Shown here in pieces: positions 29,406 through 37,656 of a DNA stretch of 64,000 nucleotides. Every line of letters begins with the position of its first letter. Within the stretch, counting starts at the first letter, position 1. The translations under genes were made by a program, and so were the position numbers. The notes under the pieces are model-generated. The model was given only the letters and a program-made list of their open reading frames with translations. It was not told the origin of the DNA and made no database searches. Source of the DNA: Candidatus Thiocaldithrix dubininis (GTDB lineage Bacteria > Pseudomonadota > Gammaproteobacteria > Thiotrichales > Thiotrichaceae); NCBI GenBank assembly GCA_029972135.1, contig CP124755.1:2287991-2351990 (forward strand), given 5' to 3'.

Positions 29406-30709
29406 TTATCCCAGCGCGTCGTTTATTCTATTTAGTGGGACTTAATGCAGGGTTAGGCTTAGTAGCCAGTGTTTATCCAGAGGCTTTACCGTTTTGGTAC
29501 GGTGTAGCGGGCTTTAGTGTATTGCTAAGTCTGATAGATGCAATTAGCGTAGTCCGAGAACCTGCGATTGAAGCACAACGTTTTGTACCGCATTCGTTGC
29601 CACTGGGTATTAAGCGGGTAATTCGTTTGCATTTAGTCAACCACAGCAAACGTAGACTCGATTTACAACTGTTTGATCATTATCCCTTGGAAGTTACCGC
29701 CACGGGTTTTCCATTAGCGGTAAGTTTAAACCCGCAACAATTTGTCGACGCGTATTATGAAATCACGGCGATTGAACGCGGCAAGCTGAGTTTCCCCACC
29801 TTACAAATGCGGGTATTGTCACCGCAAAAACTCTGGTGGCACGACCGTAAATTGGCGCTGTTATCCGAAGTGAAGGTGTATCCCAACTTTGCAGCGGTTG
29901 CGCAATACGCCTTACTAGCCGTGGATAATCATCTCAGCCATTTAGGTATTATGAAAAAGCGCCGACGCGGCGAAGGTCAAGATTTTCACCAGTTACGCGA
30001 ATATCGCGAAGGCGACAGTTTACGGCAAATCGACTGGAAAGCCTCGGCACGCATGCGCAAACCCATCTCGCGTGAATACCAAGATGAACGCGATCAAGAA
30101 ATCATTTTTATGCTGGATTGCGGTCATCGCATGTTGGCAAAAGATGATGCACTTTCGCATTTTGATCACACCTTAAACGCTATTTTATTAGTCACCTATG
30201 TAGCGCTTAAACAAGGGGATGCGGTAGGTTTAGGTACGTTTGCCGGTACAAGCCGTTGGTTGCCTGCACACAAGGGTATGCATAATGTGCAACATATGCT
30301 GAATACTTTGTACGATATTCAACCCACGACGCAAGCGCCAGATTACGCACAAGCAGCCACTGAGCTATTAGTACGCCAAAAAAAGCGGTCGTTAGTCATT
30401 TTATTAACGAATTTGCGCGACGAAGATTTAGATGACTTATTGCCTGCGGTGCATTTATTGCGCAAGCGTCACTTGGTTCTATTAGCCAGTATGCGGGAGC
30501 AAGCCATTGATAATGCGCTAGAAAATCCGTTAGACACCACGGAAGATGTGTTGAAGCGCGCAGCACTAGAACACTATATCAAACAGCGCGAATTGTCTTT
30601 AGAACGGATTCGCGCTGCGGGGATTCGCTGTTTGGATGTCTCGCCACCCCACTTATCAGTGCAACTGATTAATCAGTATTTAGACATCAAACGTAGCGGT
30701 TTATTGTAA
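29402..30709 (+). CDS. DUF58 / VWA-like protein partner of MoxR
   Basis: Two N-terminal membrane segments (about residues 6-24 and 30-48) are followed by a beta-rich region. The DUF58 signature D-F-H-Q-L-R-E-Y-R-E-G-D-S-L-R-Q-I-D-W-K-A-S-A-R appears next. A VWA-like fold follows with a degenerate MIDAS (M-L-D-C-G-H-R-M). It is the last gene of the RDD-SpoIIM-DUF4129-DUF4350-MoxR-DUF58 operon. The module probably remodels an envelope protein or complex; the client is unknown. It ends 7 bases from the converging hemerythrin gene. Confidence 0.9.
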   Translation: MIIPARRLFYLVGLNAGLGLVASVYPEALPFWYGVAGFSVLLSLIDAISVVREPAIEAQRFVPHSLPLGIKRVIRLHLVNHSKRRLDLQLFDHYPLEVTATGFPLAVSLNPQQFVDAYYEITAIERGKLSFPTLQMRVLSPQKLWWHDRKLALLSEVKVYPNFAAVAQYALLAVDNHLSHLGIMKKRRRGEGQDFHQLREYREGDSLRQIDWKASARMRKPISREYQDERDQEIIFMLDCGHRMLAKDDALSHFDHTLNAILLVTYVALKQGDAVGLGTFAGTSRWLPAHKGMHNVQHMLNTLYDIQPTTQAPDYAQAATELLVRQKKRSLVILLTNLRDEDLDDLLPAVHLLRKRHLVLLASMREQAIDNALENPLDTTEDVLKRAALEHYIKQRELSLERIRAAGIRCLDVSPPHLSVQLINQYLDIKRSGLL

Positions 30710-30716
30710 CGTCAAC

Positions 30717-31154
30717 TTAAGCGGCAATTTTATCGCCCGCAACGGTGCGCACGGTAGGATATAAATGTTCTACCTCGTCTTCAATCCGACGCAAAACCAA
30801 CGCAAACATTTCGCGGGTTTCATTCACAAATTTCGGATGGTCATTAATGCGCAATTCTTTATTTTTACACCAATGCTTCAAGTATTGGCTAAAGACACGT
30901 TTAATTTCGCCCGAACCGGCGAGGAATTTATTTGCCGTATTACGCACTTCTGAATTTGAATAGACTAGTAACGGCTGATACAACTCGCGCTCTTCCATTT
31001 CCAAATGTTCACGCACTTTATCAACATATGTAAAAAATAGATCACAAGTAACTTGTGTATCACATAATGCGCGATCCGTAATCAGATAATCTAACACATT
31101 GGATAACTCGGTAATTTTGTGATTTTGTTGGTTCAATAAACTCATGGATAACAT
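30717..31154 (-). CDS. Hemerythrin-like (HHE) domain protein
   Basis: This is an all-helical domain of 145 residues with His/Glu ligands spaced as in hemerythrins: H-K-I-T-E-L, R-E-H-L-E-M-E-E-R-E-L-Y (H-x-x-x-E) and E-D-E-V-E-H-L-Y-P. A di-iron site for O2 or NO binding is inferred. AGGAGG lies 6 bases before the first ATG, which supports it over the ATG three codons later. A near-perfect FNR/DNR-type box lies about 95 bases upstream, pointing to control by low oxygen or NO. Confidence 0.8.
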   Translation of the reverse strand: MLSMSLLNQQNHKITELSNVLDYLITDRALCDTQVTCDLFFTYVDKVREHLEMEERELYQPLLVYSNSEVRNTANKFLAGSGEIKRVFSQYLKHWCKNKELRINDHPKFVNETREMFALVLRRIEDEVEHLYPTVRTVAGDKIAA

Positions 31155-31248
31155 TGCTTTACCTCCTGTGGCGAACTATTAATGATAAAGCCTTTTAAAT
31201 GCAGTGGATAGCAGTCCCTGACCAAATACCTTACAAAAATGCCTAGTA

Positions 31249-31262
31249 TTGACGCAAATCAA
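31249..31262. promoter_or_regulatory. FNR/DNR-type box between the hemerythrin gene and mscL
   Basis: TTGAC-GCAA-ATCAA matches TTGAT-N4-ATCAA at 9 of 10 positions. On the minus strand a TAAGGT hexamer lies near the -10 position expected for a class II site directing the hemerythrin gene. On the plus strand a TATAAT lies only 4 bases after the box, where the regulator would repress rather than activate. Confidence 0.55.
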
Positions 31263-31434
31263 GCTATAATCGTGAACCGTATGGGTTCTCAATACGTCAT
31301 AACACTCTATCGCCAGAACTCACCCATTGACACGGTCGACTACCATCATAGCCTGAGTCTATTGTTTAAACTGGCGTAGGGTATGATTCATCTATCTATA
31401 CATTAAATTTTTAATTGATACAGGAGTACGCTAA

Positions 31435-31836
31435 ATGAGTTTTTTAAGTGAATTTAAAGAATTCGCAATGAAGGGCAATGTTGTTGATTTGGCTGTGGGT
31501 GTAATTATCGGCGGTGCATTTGGCAAAATCGTCTCTTCTTTAGTCGAAGATGTCATTATGCCTATTTTTGGTGTAGCCGTCGGTGGGGTAAATTTCACAG
31601 ACTTAGCGATTACCTTACAAGCGGCACACGGTGATACTCCCGCAGTCGTTTTAAAATATGGCGTATTCCTGCAATCGGTTTTCAACTTCCTTATTATTGC
31701 GTTCTCGATCTTTGTAGTGATCAAACTAATGAACAAAATGAAACGTAAAGAAGAAGCATTGCCAGACCCTGTTGTTCCGCCCACTAAAGAAGAAGTTTTA
31801 TTGACTGAGATTCGCGATATTTTAAGAACCAAATAA
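31435..31836 (+). CDS. mscL: Large-conductance mechanosensitive channel MscL
   Basis: It starts with the amphipathic [24 protein letters not shown] family signature. The two membrane helices are TM1 (about 15-45) and TM2 (about 75-100, [12 protein letters not shown]). The acidic C-terminal bundle [12 protein letters not shown] follows. It opens on membrane tension to release solutes during hypo-osmotic shock. The length (133) is typical. It is monocistronic with a hairpin downstream. Confidence 0.97.
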   Translation: MSFLSEFKEFAMKGNVVDLAVGVIIGGAFGKIVSSLVEDVIMPIFGVAVGGVNFTDLAITLQAAHGDTPAVVLKYGVFLQSVFNFLIIAFSIFVVIKLMNKMKRKEEALPDPVVPPTKEEVLLTEIRDILRTK

Positions 31837-31860
31837 TTAAATTCGCAGTCTCCTAAATAG

Positions 31861-31885
31861 GAAGAAGTGGCATACACTTCTTCTT
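31861..31885 (+). terminator. Hairpin after mscL
   Basis: GAAGAAGTG and CACTTCTTC pair perfectly around GCATA. Only two Ts follow, so it is a weak intrinsic terminator or an mRNA-stabilising hairpin. Confidence 0.55.
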
Positions 31886-31908
31886 AAACTACCCCACTGG
31901 AGACACAT

Positions 31909-33342
31909 ATGCCCCCCATTTACTCCGCTGACCGCCGCCAATTTCTTAAACAAACCTTAGCCGTTCTTGCCAGTACTAGTGGGCTTTATAGCCTTAGTTC
32001 TATAGGGCTAGCTGAAAACTTGCCTAATAATGCCAATGTGCGTTTTCTAACACGTAATGACAAAGACTATTTAAAGCACCGTCAAATTTTTAATAAGCGC
32101 ATTACGGCGATGCCCAAAGTAATTGCCGTTTGCGCTAATGAACAAGGCGTACAAGCTGCGATTAATTATGCAAAATCCCAACAATTACAAGTCGCTATAA
32201 AAAGTGGTGGGCATAGTTTTGAAGGCTTTTCCACGAATGATAATGGGTTAATGTTGGATTTATCCGCCATGAATACGATGCGCTATGATAAAGCTAACCA
32301 ACATTTAGTGATTCAACCCGGAGCAAAATTAGGTAAGGTCTATGAATATCTGAATCAATACGGACGTTTAATTCCAGCCGGTTCGTGTGCAGGTGTTGGC
32401 GTAGCAGGTTTAACCTTAGGCGGTGGTTATGGTTTTTTTGGACGGCAATTAGGTTTAACCTGTGATAGTTTATTGCGAGTCAAATTAGTCGATGGGCAAG
32501 GCAATCTACACGATTCCACTAATGAACCGGATTTATTATGGGCTTGTAAAGGCGGCGGTAATGGCAATTTTGGGGTAGTAACAGAGCTCGAATTTATAAC
32601 GCACCCTGCTCCCAAAACTTTTAGCAGCTACCGCTATAAATACCGTAACTTAAACGCTAGCAAAGCGGTAAGCTTAGCCGAACGCTGGTTTAAACTCATG
32701 GCAAGTTTACCTAATACTGCCTATTCATCATGGGTTTTAAACGGTAAAAATCTCACCATTTTATTAACCGATACAGCTCCTACTGCAAATGCAGCACTCA
32801 AAGCAATATTAACCGCCTTAAGTAAAGATGCTAGTGACATTATGTCACCTCGCAAAGATGTATTTTTGGCCGGTATTCAGCGTTATCGTGGCGGTACTGA
32901 CCCTATTTATTTCAAAAATGTATCAGCGGGGTATTATGCTGATTACACCAGTATTCAAACGGCGCTACCTGAAGTATGTCAAAAAATTATTAGCTCTAAA
33001 TTAACTACCTTATTACAAATCAATACATTAGGTGGCATGATTAATAATAGCGAGCAAGAATCGAAAGCGGCTTATCCGCATCGCCAATATGCCTTTTTAG
33101 GTGAACTGCAAACCTATTACGATAAAGCCAGCCAAACACCAATAGCCGAAAGTATTGTTACGGAGATTCAAAGCTTATTTAGAAAAGTGGGGATCAATGC
33201 ACATTATCGCAACTACCCTGATATAGGTATTAAAGAATGGCAAAAGGCGTATTACGGTAATAATTACCTTAAATTACAAGGCTTGAAGCGCAAGTGGGAT
33301 CCACAAGATAGAATTCATCACCCGCAAAGTGTCAGGCTCTAA
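31909..33342 (+). CDS. Tat-exported FAD-linked oxidase, berberine-bridge-enzyme-like, with bicovalent FAD motifs
   Basis: A twin-arginine signal D-R-R-Q-F-L-K precedes a hydrophobic stretch, so it should be folded with FAD in the cytosol and exported. The FAD_binding_4 domain has S-G-G-H-S-F-E-G (His for 8-alpha-histidyl linkage) and G-S-C-A-G-V-G-V-A-G-L-T-L-G-G-G-Y-G (Cys for 6-S-cysteinyl linkage). The C-terminal BBE domain ends Y-Y-G-x-N-Y-x-x-L-x-x-L-K-R-K-W-D-P. Family members oxidise sugars or alcohols and reduce O2 or another acceptor. A lipoprotein cytochrome c lies 150 bases downstream and is a possible acceptor; the substrate is unknown. Confidence 0.85.
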   Translation: MPPIYSADRRQFLKQTLAVLASTSGLYSLSSIGLAENLPNNANVRFLTRNDKDYLKHRQIFNKRITAMPKVIAVCANEQGVQAAINYAKSQQLQVAIKSGGHSFEGFSTNDNGLMLDLSAMNTMRYDKANQHLVIQPGAKLGKVYEYLNQYGRLIPAGSCAGVGVAGLTLGGGYGFFGRQLGLTCDSLLRVKLVDGQGNLHDSTNEPDLLWACKGGGNGNFGVVTELEFITHPAPKTFSSYRYKYRNLNASKAVSLAERWFKLMASLPNTAYSSWVLNGKNLTILLTDTAPTANAALKAILTALSKDASDIMSPRKDVFLAGIQRYRGGTDPIYFKNVSAGYYADYTSIQTALPEVCQKIISSKLTTLLQINTLGGMINNSEQESKAAYPHRQYAFLGELQTYYDKASQTPIAESIVTEIQSLFRKVGINAHYRNYPDIGIKEWQKAYYGNNYLKLQGLKRKWDPQDRIHHPQSVRL

Positions 33343-33362
33343 GTTTTAAAGTACGCAGTTGA

Positions 33363-33391
33363 TTGACAGGTTTATAGGGGTAAATTACGAT
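33363..33391 (+). promoter_or_regulatory. Sigma-70-type promoter for the cytochrome lipoprotein gene
   Basis: A perfect TTGACA, a 17-base spacer and TACGAT (4 of 6) lie about 100 bases before the start codon. The gene therefore has its own promoter after the flavoenzyme gene. Confidence 0.6.
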
Positions 33392-33488
33392 ACTTGCGCA
33401 ATTGATGGGCAATTAATTCTTTTCGCTTGGGTTTATCCCTTCAAGCTTTCTAATAATCTTTATAAAATCTAACTTCAGGAGCAAGGTA

Positions 33489-34133
33489 ATGAAACAATTA
33501 ACAATGGGGGCTACTGTTTTATTAGTAGCAGCAAGCTTATTAAGCGCTTGTGGTGATGAGAAAAAAGAAACCACTACCAAAGTTGAAGTTACCACTACAA
33601 CTAGCCAAGAGGGTATGAGTGGTATGTCCGGTATGAGCGGCATGTCGGGTATGGCAGCCCAAGAAGGTATGAGCGGTATGTCCGGTATGGCGGCTCAAGA
33701 AGGCATGAGCGGTATGTCCGGTATGGCGGCTCAAGAAGGCATGAGTGGCATGTCGGGTATGAGCGGTATGTCTGGCATGGCAGCTCAAGAAGGTATGAGC
33801 GGTATGTCTGGCATGGCAGCTCAAGAAGGCATGAGCGGTATGTCCGGTATGACGGCAGATGCTGCACCTGCTGGTAAAGTAGATGGTGAAAAAGTTTATA
33901 AAGCGCTGTGCTTTAGTTGTCATGATATGGGTATTGCAGGTGCACCTAAATTAGGCGACAAAACCGAGTGGGATCCACGCATTGCTAAAGGTATGGATGC
34001 ACTTTATACCTCAGCTTTAAAAGGCAAAAACGACGTTCCGGGTAAAGTAATGCCAGCTAAAGGCGGCAACCCGGCGTTATCAGATGATGAAGTCAAAGCG
34101 TCAGTTGATTTCATGGTAAGCAAAGCAAAATAA
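33489..34133 (+). CDS. Lipoprotein monohaem cytochrome c with Met-Ser-Gly repeat tether
   Basis: The lipobox L-L-S-A-C gives a lipid-anchored mature protein. After a Thr/Lys-rich stretch (residues 20-38) come about 85 residues of E-G-M-S-G-M-S-G-M-A-A-Q-type repeats, in which nearly every third residue is Met. A cytochrome c5-like domain of about 80 residues follows, with the haem motif C-F-S-C-H and a later K-V-M-P-A-K-G-G Met ligand. It is probably a periplasmic electron carrier held away from the membrane by a flexible Met-rich arm. AGGAG lies 10 bases upstream of the ATG. The repeat matches that of the next gene. Confidence 0.85.
   Translation: MKQLTMGATVLLVAASLLSACGDEKKETTTKVEVTTTTSQEGMSGMSGMSGMSGMAAQEGMSGMSGMAAQEGMSGMSGMAAQEGMSGMSGMSGMSGMAAQEGMSGMSGMAAQEGMSGMSGMTADAAPAGKVDGEKVYKALCFSCHDMGIAGAPKLGDKTEWDPRIAKGMDALYTSALKGKNDVPGKVMPAKGGNPALSDDEVKASVDFMVSKAK
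33612..33850 (+). repeat. Tandem coding repeat, E-G-M-S-G-M-S-G-M-A-A-Q type
   Basis: Units of about 36 bases (12 codons) and shorter 9-base subunits (GGC ATG AGC and synonymous variants) are repeated with wobble differences. The array encodes the tether of the cytochrome lipoprotein. It is prone to length change by slippage. Confidence 0.85.
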
Positions 34134-34155
34134 TGGCAACTTCGCTTCGTTGAAT

Positions 34156-34180
34156 AAAAAGCTCCTATGGGAGCTTTTTT
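34156..34180 (+). terminator. Intrinsic terminator after the cytochrome gene
   Basis: AAAAAGCTCC and GGGAGCTTTTTT pair around TAT, with a U-tract. It insulates the cytochrome transcript from the following sigma-54-type gene. Confidence 0.9.
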
Positions 34181-34207
34181 CGTTTTTGGCTCTCTCGCAA
34201 ATAACAC

Positions 34208-34243
34208 TGACAATTTGTCATATAAACACGTGACAGTTTGTCA
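34208..34243. promoter_or_regulatory. Two inverted-repeat sites, TGACA-N3-TGTCA, upstream of a sigma-54 promoter
   Basis: TGACA-ATT-TGTCA and TGACA-GTT-TGTCA have centres 23 bases apart, about two helical turns, so they face the same side of the DNA. They lie about 110 and 130 bases before the predicted start of transcription, where sigma-54 enhancer-binding proteins normally bind. The sequence does not match NtrC, NifA or NorR sites that I know, so the regulator is unidentified. Confidence 0.6.
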
Positions 34244-34317
34244 CCGATTAAAACCTTGTAAAAATAGTCAAAATTATAAAAAAACCTATCCTTTTGATTT
34301 TATATAAAAATATCTAT

Positions 34318-34333
34318 TGGCACAGCTTATGCT
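34318..34333 (+). promoter_or_regulatory. Sigma-54 (-24/-12) promoter
   Basis: TGGCACAGCTTATGCT has the invariant GG and GC separated by exactly 10 bases and matches 10 of the 12 fixed positions of TGGCACG-N4-TTGCW. Transcription would start near 34345 and leave an untranslated leader of about 210 bases that holds a small hairpin (ACTAAC/GTTAGT, from 34501). No other feature was recognised in this 424-base gap. Confidence 0.65.
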
Positions 34334-34557
34334 ATAGAGCACTCAGTGCGTAATGCAGGTTTGCTGAATTTGATTTACTGATCAACATGTATTCTAGCTA
34401 TTCTCCAAGATTAGGACACCCTTAGAACACTTAAATCGCCCGTTGGTTGAGCGTTTCAAACCAGCAGACTGCATACGCCTTCCATTTCTCTATTAAAAAC
34501 ACTAACGCAAGCCTTAGGTTAGTTAAATAAATTTACGATCAATTCGGGAGACACTAC

Positions 34558-35421
34558 ATGCAATCATTAGTAAAAAAATCTTTAGCAATAATCGTTGGCG
34601 CTTTATTACTTGCCCCTGCTGTCATGGCTGAAGGCATGAGTGGCATGTCCGGTATGGGTGGTATGAGCGGCATGTCTGGCATGGGCGGTATGAGCGGCAT
34701 GTCTGGCATGGGCGGTATGAGCGGTATGTCTGGCATGGGCGGTATGAGCGGTATGTCTGGCATGGGCGGTATGAGCGGTATGTCTGGCATGGGCGGTATG
34801 AGCGGCATGTCTGGCAATAAAGTTTGTACTAAATGGGCACCTGCTCAATCTGGCATGAGCGGGATGTCTGGCATGGGTGGTATGAGCGGCATGTCTGGCA
34901 TGGGCGGCATGAACGGTATGTCTGGCATGGGCGGTATGAGCGGCATGTCTGGCATGGGCGGCATGAGCGGTATGTCTGGCATGGGCGGCATGGGCGGTAT
35001 GTCTGGCATGGGCGGTATGAGCGGCATGTCTGGCATGGGTGGCATGAGCGGTATGTCTGGCATGGGTGGTATGAGCGGTATGTCTGGCATGGGCGGCATG
35101 AGCGGTATGTCTGGCATGGGCGGCATGAGCGGTATGTCTAGCATGGGCGGCATGTCTGGTAATATGGTTTGTGTTGAGTGGTCTGATGCTCAATCCGGTA
35201 TGAGCGGTATGTCTGGTATGGGCGGTATGAGCGGCATGTCTGGCATGAGCGGCATGTCTGGCATGGGCGGTATGAGCGGCATGTCTGGCATGGGCGGTAT
35301 GAGCGGCATGTCTGGCATGGGCGGTATGAGCGGCATGTCTGGCATGGGCGGTATGAGCGGCATGTCTGGCATGGGCGGTATGAGCGGCATGTCTGGCATG
35401 GGCGGTATGGCTGGTCATTAA
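34558..35421 (+). CDS. Secreted Gly-Met-X triplet-repeat protein, function unknown
   Basis: A signal peptide of 24 residues (ends A-V-M-A) is followed by three tracts of G-M-S / G-M-G triplets (about residues 26-85, 99-199 and 212-284). Gly falls at every third residue and Met follows it almost without exception. Two near-identical inserts separate the tracts: G-N-K-V-C-T-K-W-A-P-A-Q and G-N-M-V-C-V-E-W-S-D-A-Q, each with one Cys (90 and 205) and one Trp. GGGAG lies 8 bases before the ATG. I know no named family. A thioether-rich ladder could bind Cu(I) or scavenge oxidants; that is inference. Its neighbour carries the same motif as a tether. Confidence 0.8.
   Translation: MQSLVKKSLAIIVGALLLAPAVMAEGMSGMSGMGGMSGMSGMGGMSGMSGMGGMSGMSGMGGMSGMSGMGGMSGMSGMGGMSGMSGNKVCTKWAPAQSGMSGMSGMGGMSGMSGMGGMNGMSGMGGMSGMSGMGGMSGMSGMGGMGGMSGMGGMSGMSGMGGMSGMSGMGGMSGMSGMGGMSGMSGMGGMSGMSSMGGMSGNMVCVEWSDAQSGMSGMSGMGGMSGMSGMSGMSGMGGMSGMSGMGGMSGMSGMGGMSGMSGMGGMSGMSGMGGMSGMSGMGGMAGH
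34630..35415 (+). repeat. Coding minisatellite, 27-base unit (Gly-Met-Ser / Gly-Met-Gly)
   Basis: Nine-codon units (G-M-S-G-M-S-G-M-G) repeat about 25 times, interrupted at the two Cys/Trp inserts. Third codon positions vary (GGC/GGT, AGC/TCT/TCC), so the amino-acid sequence is better conserved than the DNA and appears selected. Long antisense open frames here are by-products of the repeat. Confidence 0.9.
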
Positions 35422-35463
35422 TCACTAGTCACAACAGCCGTTCTGTATTTTTCGTGCTGTTTG

Positions 35464-35494
35464 AAAAAGCCCCTATTCGGGGCTTTTTCTTTTT
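35464..35494 (+). terminator. Intrinsic terminator after the Gly-Met-X gene
   Basis: AAAAAGCCCC and GGGGCTTTTT pair around TATTC, followed by CTTTTT. Confidence 0.92.
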
Positions 35495-35537
35495 CCGTTA
35501 TACTTGCGCCTTTCTGCTAACAGCACATGGCTAGAAC

Positions 35538-36734
35538 ATGAATCCAGATCTTGCGCGTTTACAACCTTATCCCTTTGAAAAAATCCGCGTATTACTCGAA
35601 GGCTTAACTCCCGCTAACCTACCCGCAATTTCCTTAGCAATTGGTGAACCTAAACACCCGACGCCTGACTTTATTTACCAAGCCGTTATTCAGAACTTAC
35701 AAGGTTTGGCAAATTATCCTTTAACCAAAGGTTCGGTTGCCTTGCGCGAATCCATTGCCCATTGGTTAACATGGCGCTTTCAATTACCTAGTAATAGTTT
35801 AAATGCTGAACAGCACGTTATTCCGGTAAATGGTACACGCGAAGCCATTTTCGCCTTTGCGCAAGCCGTAATTGATCGCCAACAACGCGATGCAGCGGTG
35901 GTTATGCCTAATCCGTTCTATCAGATTTATGAGGGTGCAGCATTTTTAGCGGGAGCAGAGCCTATCTTTTTAGCGTGTACCGACGATAATCAATTTGTGC
36001 CAGACTTTAATGCCGTCGCGCCTGAAGTCTGGCAACGTTGCCAATTGTTGTATATTTGCAGCCCCGGTAATCCAACGGGTGCGGTTATGTCGATTGCGCA
36101 ATTGCAAAGCGTGCTACGTCTCGCCGAACAATATGATTTTATTGTGGCTTCTGACGAATGCTATTCCGAGTTGTATTTCGATGAAACGCAAGCTCCAGCA
36201 GGCTTACTGCAAGCCGCCGCCCAAATGGGCAATACCACCTGGCAACGTTGTGTGGTATTCCATAGTTTGTCGAAGCGCTCGAATGCGCCGGGCATGCGTT
36301 CTGGCTTTATTGCCGGAGATGCTGCAATTTTAAGTAAATTTTTGCATTATCGTACGTATCACGGTTGTGCGATGTCGCCACCTTATCAAGCCGCCAGTAC
36401 TGCCGCTTGGCAAGACGAGGCGCACGTACGAATCAACCGTGAGCTGTATCGGCAGAAATTTAAGGCGGTTTTAGATATTTTAGCGCCAGTGATGGATGTA
36501 CAAATGCCCGAAGCGGGCTTTTATTTATGGGCAAAAACGCCGATTAGCGATGAAGTCCTCACACAGAAAGTTTTTACTCAAGCGCATGTCAATGTTGTGC
36601 CCGGCAGTTATTTAGCGCGTACTGTAGACGATCTTAATCCGGGCGCTAATCGTATTCGGATGGCTTTAGTTGCCTCTTTAGAAGAATGTATTGAAGCCGC
36701 ACAACGCATTCGCCGCGTAGTGGAAACCTTGTAA
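35538..36734 (+). CDS. dapC: Succinyldiaminopimelate transaminase DapC
   Basis: This is a fold type I PLP aminotransferase with the DapC opening [15 protein letters not shown] and [10 protein letters not shown]. The PLP-binding Lys is in [15 protein letters not shown], and V-A-S-D-E-C-Y holds the Asp that contacts the pyridine nitrogen. It converts N-succinyl-2-amino-6-oxopimelate to N-succinyl-LL-diaminopimelate in the succinylase branch of lysine/peptidoglycan synthesis. dapD, the preceding step, follows 16 bases downstream. Confidence 0.93.
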   Translation: MNPDLARLQPYPFEKIRVLLEGLTPANLPAISLAIGEPKHPTPDFIYQAVIQNLQGLANYPLTKGSVALRESIAHWLTWRFQLPSNSLNAEQHVIPVNGTREAIFAFAQAVIDRQQRDAAVVMPNPFYQIYEGAAFLAGAEPIFLACTDDNQFVPDFNAVAPEVWQRCQLLYICSPGNPTGAVMSIAQLQSVLRLAEQYDFIVASDECYSELYFDETQAPAGLLQAAAQMGNTTWQRCVVFHSLSKRSNAPGMRSGFIAGDAAILSKFLHYRTYHGCAMSPPYQAASTAAWQDEAHVRINRELYRQKFKAVLDILAPVMDVQMPEAGFYLWAKTPISDEVLTQKVFTQAHVNVVPGSYLARTVDDLNPGANRIRMALVASLEECIEAAQRIRRVVETL

Positions 36735-36750
36735 AACCAGAGAGAATAGA

Positions 36751-37584
36751 ATGTCAAATATTATTGAATTACAAAGCATTATTGAAGAAGCATTTGAACG
36801 CCGTGCTGAAATTACCCCCAAAACGGCCGACGCAAACACTCGTGATGCCATTAATGCCGTGTTAAATAAATTGAATAGTGGTGAATTACGGGTAGCAACG
36901 CGGCGCGGTGTAGGTGATTGGGAAGTTCACCAATGGCTGAAAAAAGCCGTCTTACTATCCTTCCGTATCAATGACAATCAAGTGATGGATAGCGGTTATG
37001 CACGTTACTACGACAAAGTAGCGCCTAAATACGCCAATATGAGTGAAGCTGAATTTGCCGCCAGTGGCGTACGCGTAGTGCCAAATGCAATGGCGCGTCA
37101 CGGTTCTTATATTGCGTCGGGCTGCGTGTTAATGCCGTCTTATGTGAATATTGGCGCATATGTGGATAGCGGCACAATGGTCGATACATGGGCAACTGTC
37201 GGCTCATGTGCGCAAATCGGTAAAAATGTGCATTTATCCGGCGGTGTCGGTATTGGTGGCGTATTAGAACCCCTACAAGCAGGTCCTACTATTATTGAAG
37301 ATAACTGCTTCATTGGCGCACGTTCTGAAGTTGTAGAAGGCGTGGTCGTCGAAGAAGGCTCAGTCATTTCAATGGGTGTATATATCGGGCAAAGCACGCG
37401 TATTTATGACCGTGAAACGGGCGAAATTACTTACGGTCGCATTCCAGCCGGTTCGGTGGTAGTCTCCGGCAACTTACCGTCTAGCGACGGCAAATACAGC
37501 TTATATTGCGCGGTCATCGTGAAAAAAGTTGATGCTAAAACACGCGGAAAAGTCGGCATTAACGAATTATTACGCGATATTTAA
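36751..37584 (+). CDS. dapD: Tetrahydrodipicolinate N-succinyltransferase DapD
   Basis: The N-terminal helical domain holds [17 protein letters not shown]. The left-handed beta-helix of hexapeptide repeats follows ([26 protein letters not shown]), then [11 protein letters not shown]. It transfers succinyl from succinyl-CoA to tetrahydrodipicolinate. The length (277) matches E. coli DapD. AGAGAG-type ribosome site; co-transcribed with dapC. Confidence 0.97.
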   Translation: MSNIIELQSIIEEAFERRAEITPKTADANTRDAINAVLNKLNSGELRVATRRGVGDWEVHQWLKKAVLLSFRINDNQVMDSGYARYYDKVAPKYANMSEAEFAASGVRVVPNAMARHGSYIASGCVLMPSYVNIGAYVDSGTMVDTWATVGSCAQIGKNVHLSGGVGIGGVLEPLQAGPTIIEDNCFIGARSEVVEGVVVEEGSVISMGVYIGQSTRIYDRETGEITYGRIPAGSVVVSGNLPSSDGKYSLYCAVIVKKVDAKTRGKVGINELLRDI

Positions 37585-37656
37585 GCCGTATATTTATCAA
37601 GGTAGTCGGTATACACTGGCTACCATTTTCCTCGTTTTGGGCGACGACAGCTTTCT

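Noticed and set aside
33601..33923. Antisense ORFs over the cytochrome tether repeat.
   Set aside because: Same repeat artefact; the sense frame has a lipobox and haem motif.
34630..35415. Could the tandem array be a CRISPR or other non-coding repeat array?
   Set aside because: There are no unique spacers; units are contiguous, in frame and coding, with variation mainly at third codon positions.
34606..35425. Long antisense and alternate-frame ORFs (His/Ala/Thr-rich, Pro/Met/Ile-rich, Cys/Arg-rich) across the Gly-Met-X gene.
   Set aside because: They arise because the repeat has no stop codons in several frames. They lack ribosome sites and signal sequences, and the sense frame alone has a signal peptide, terminator and promoter.
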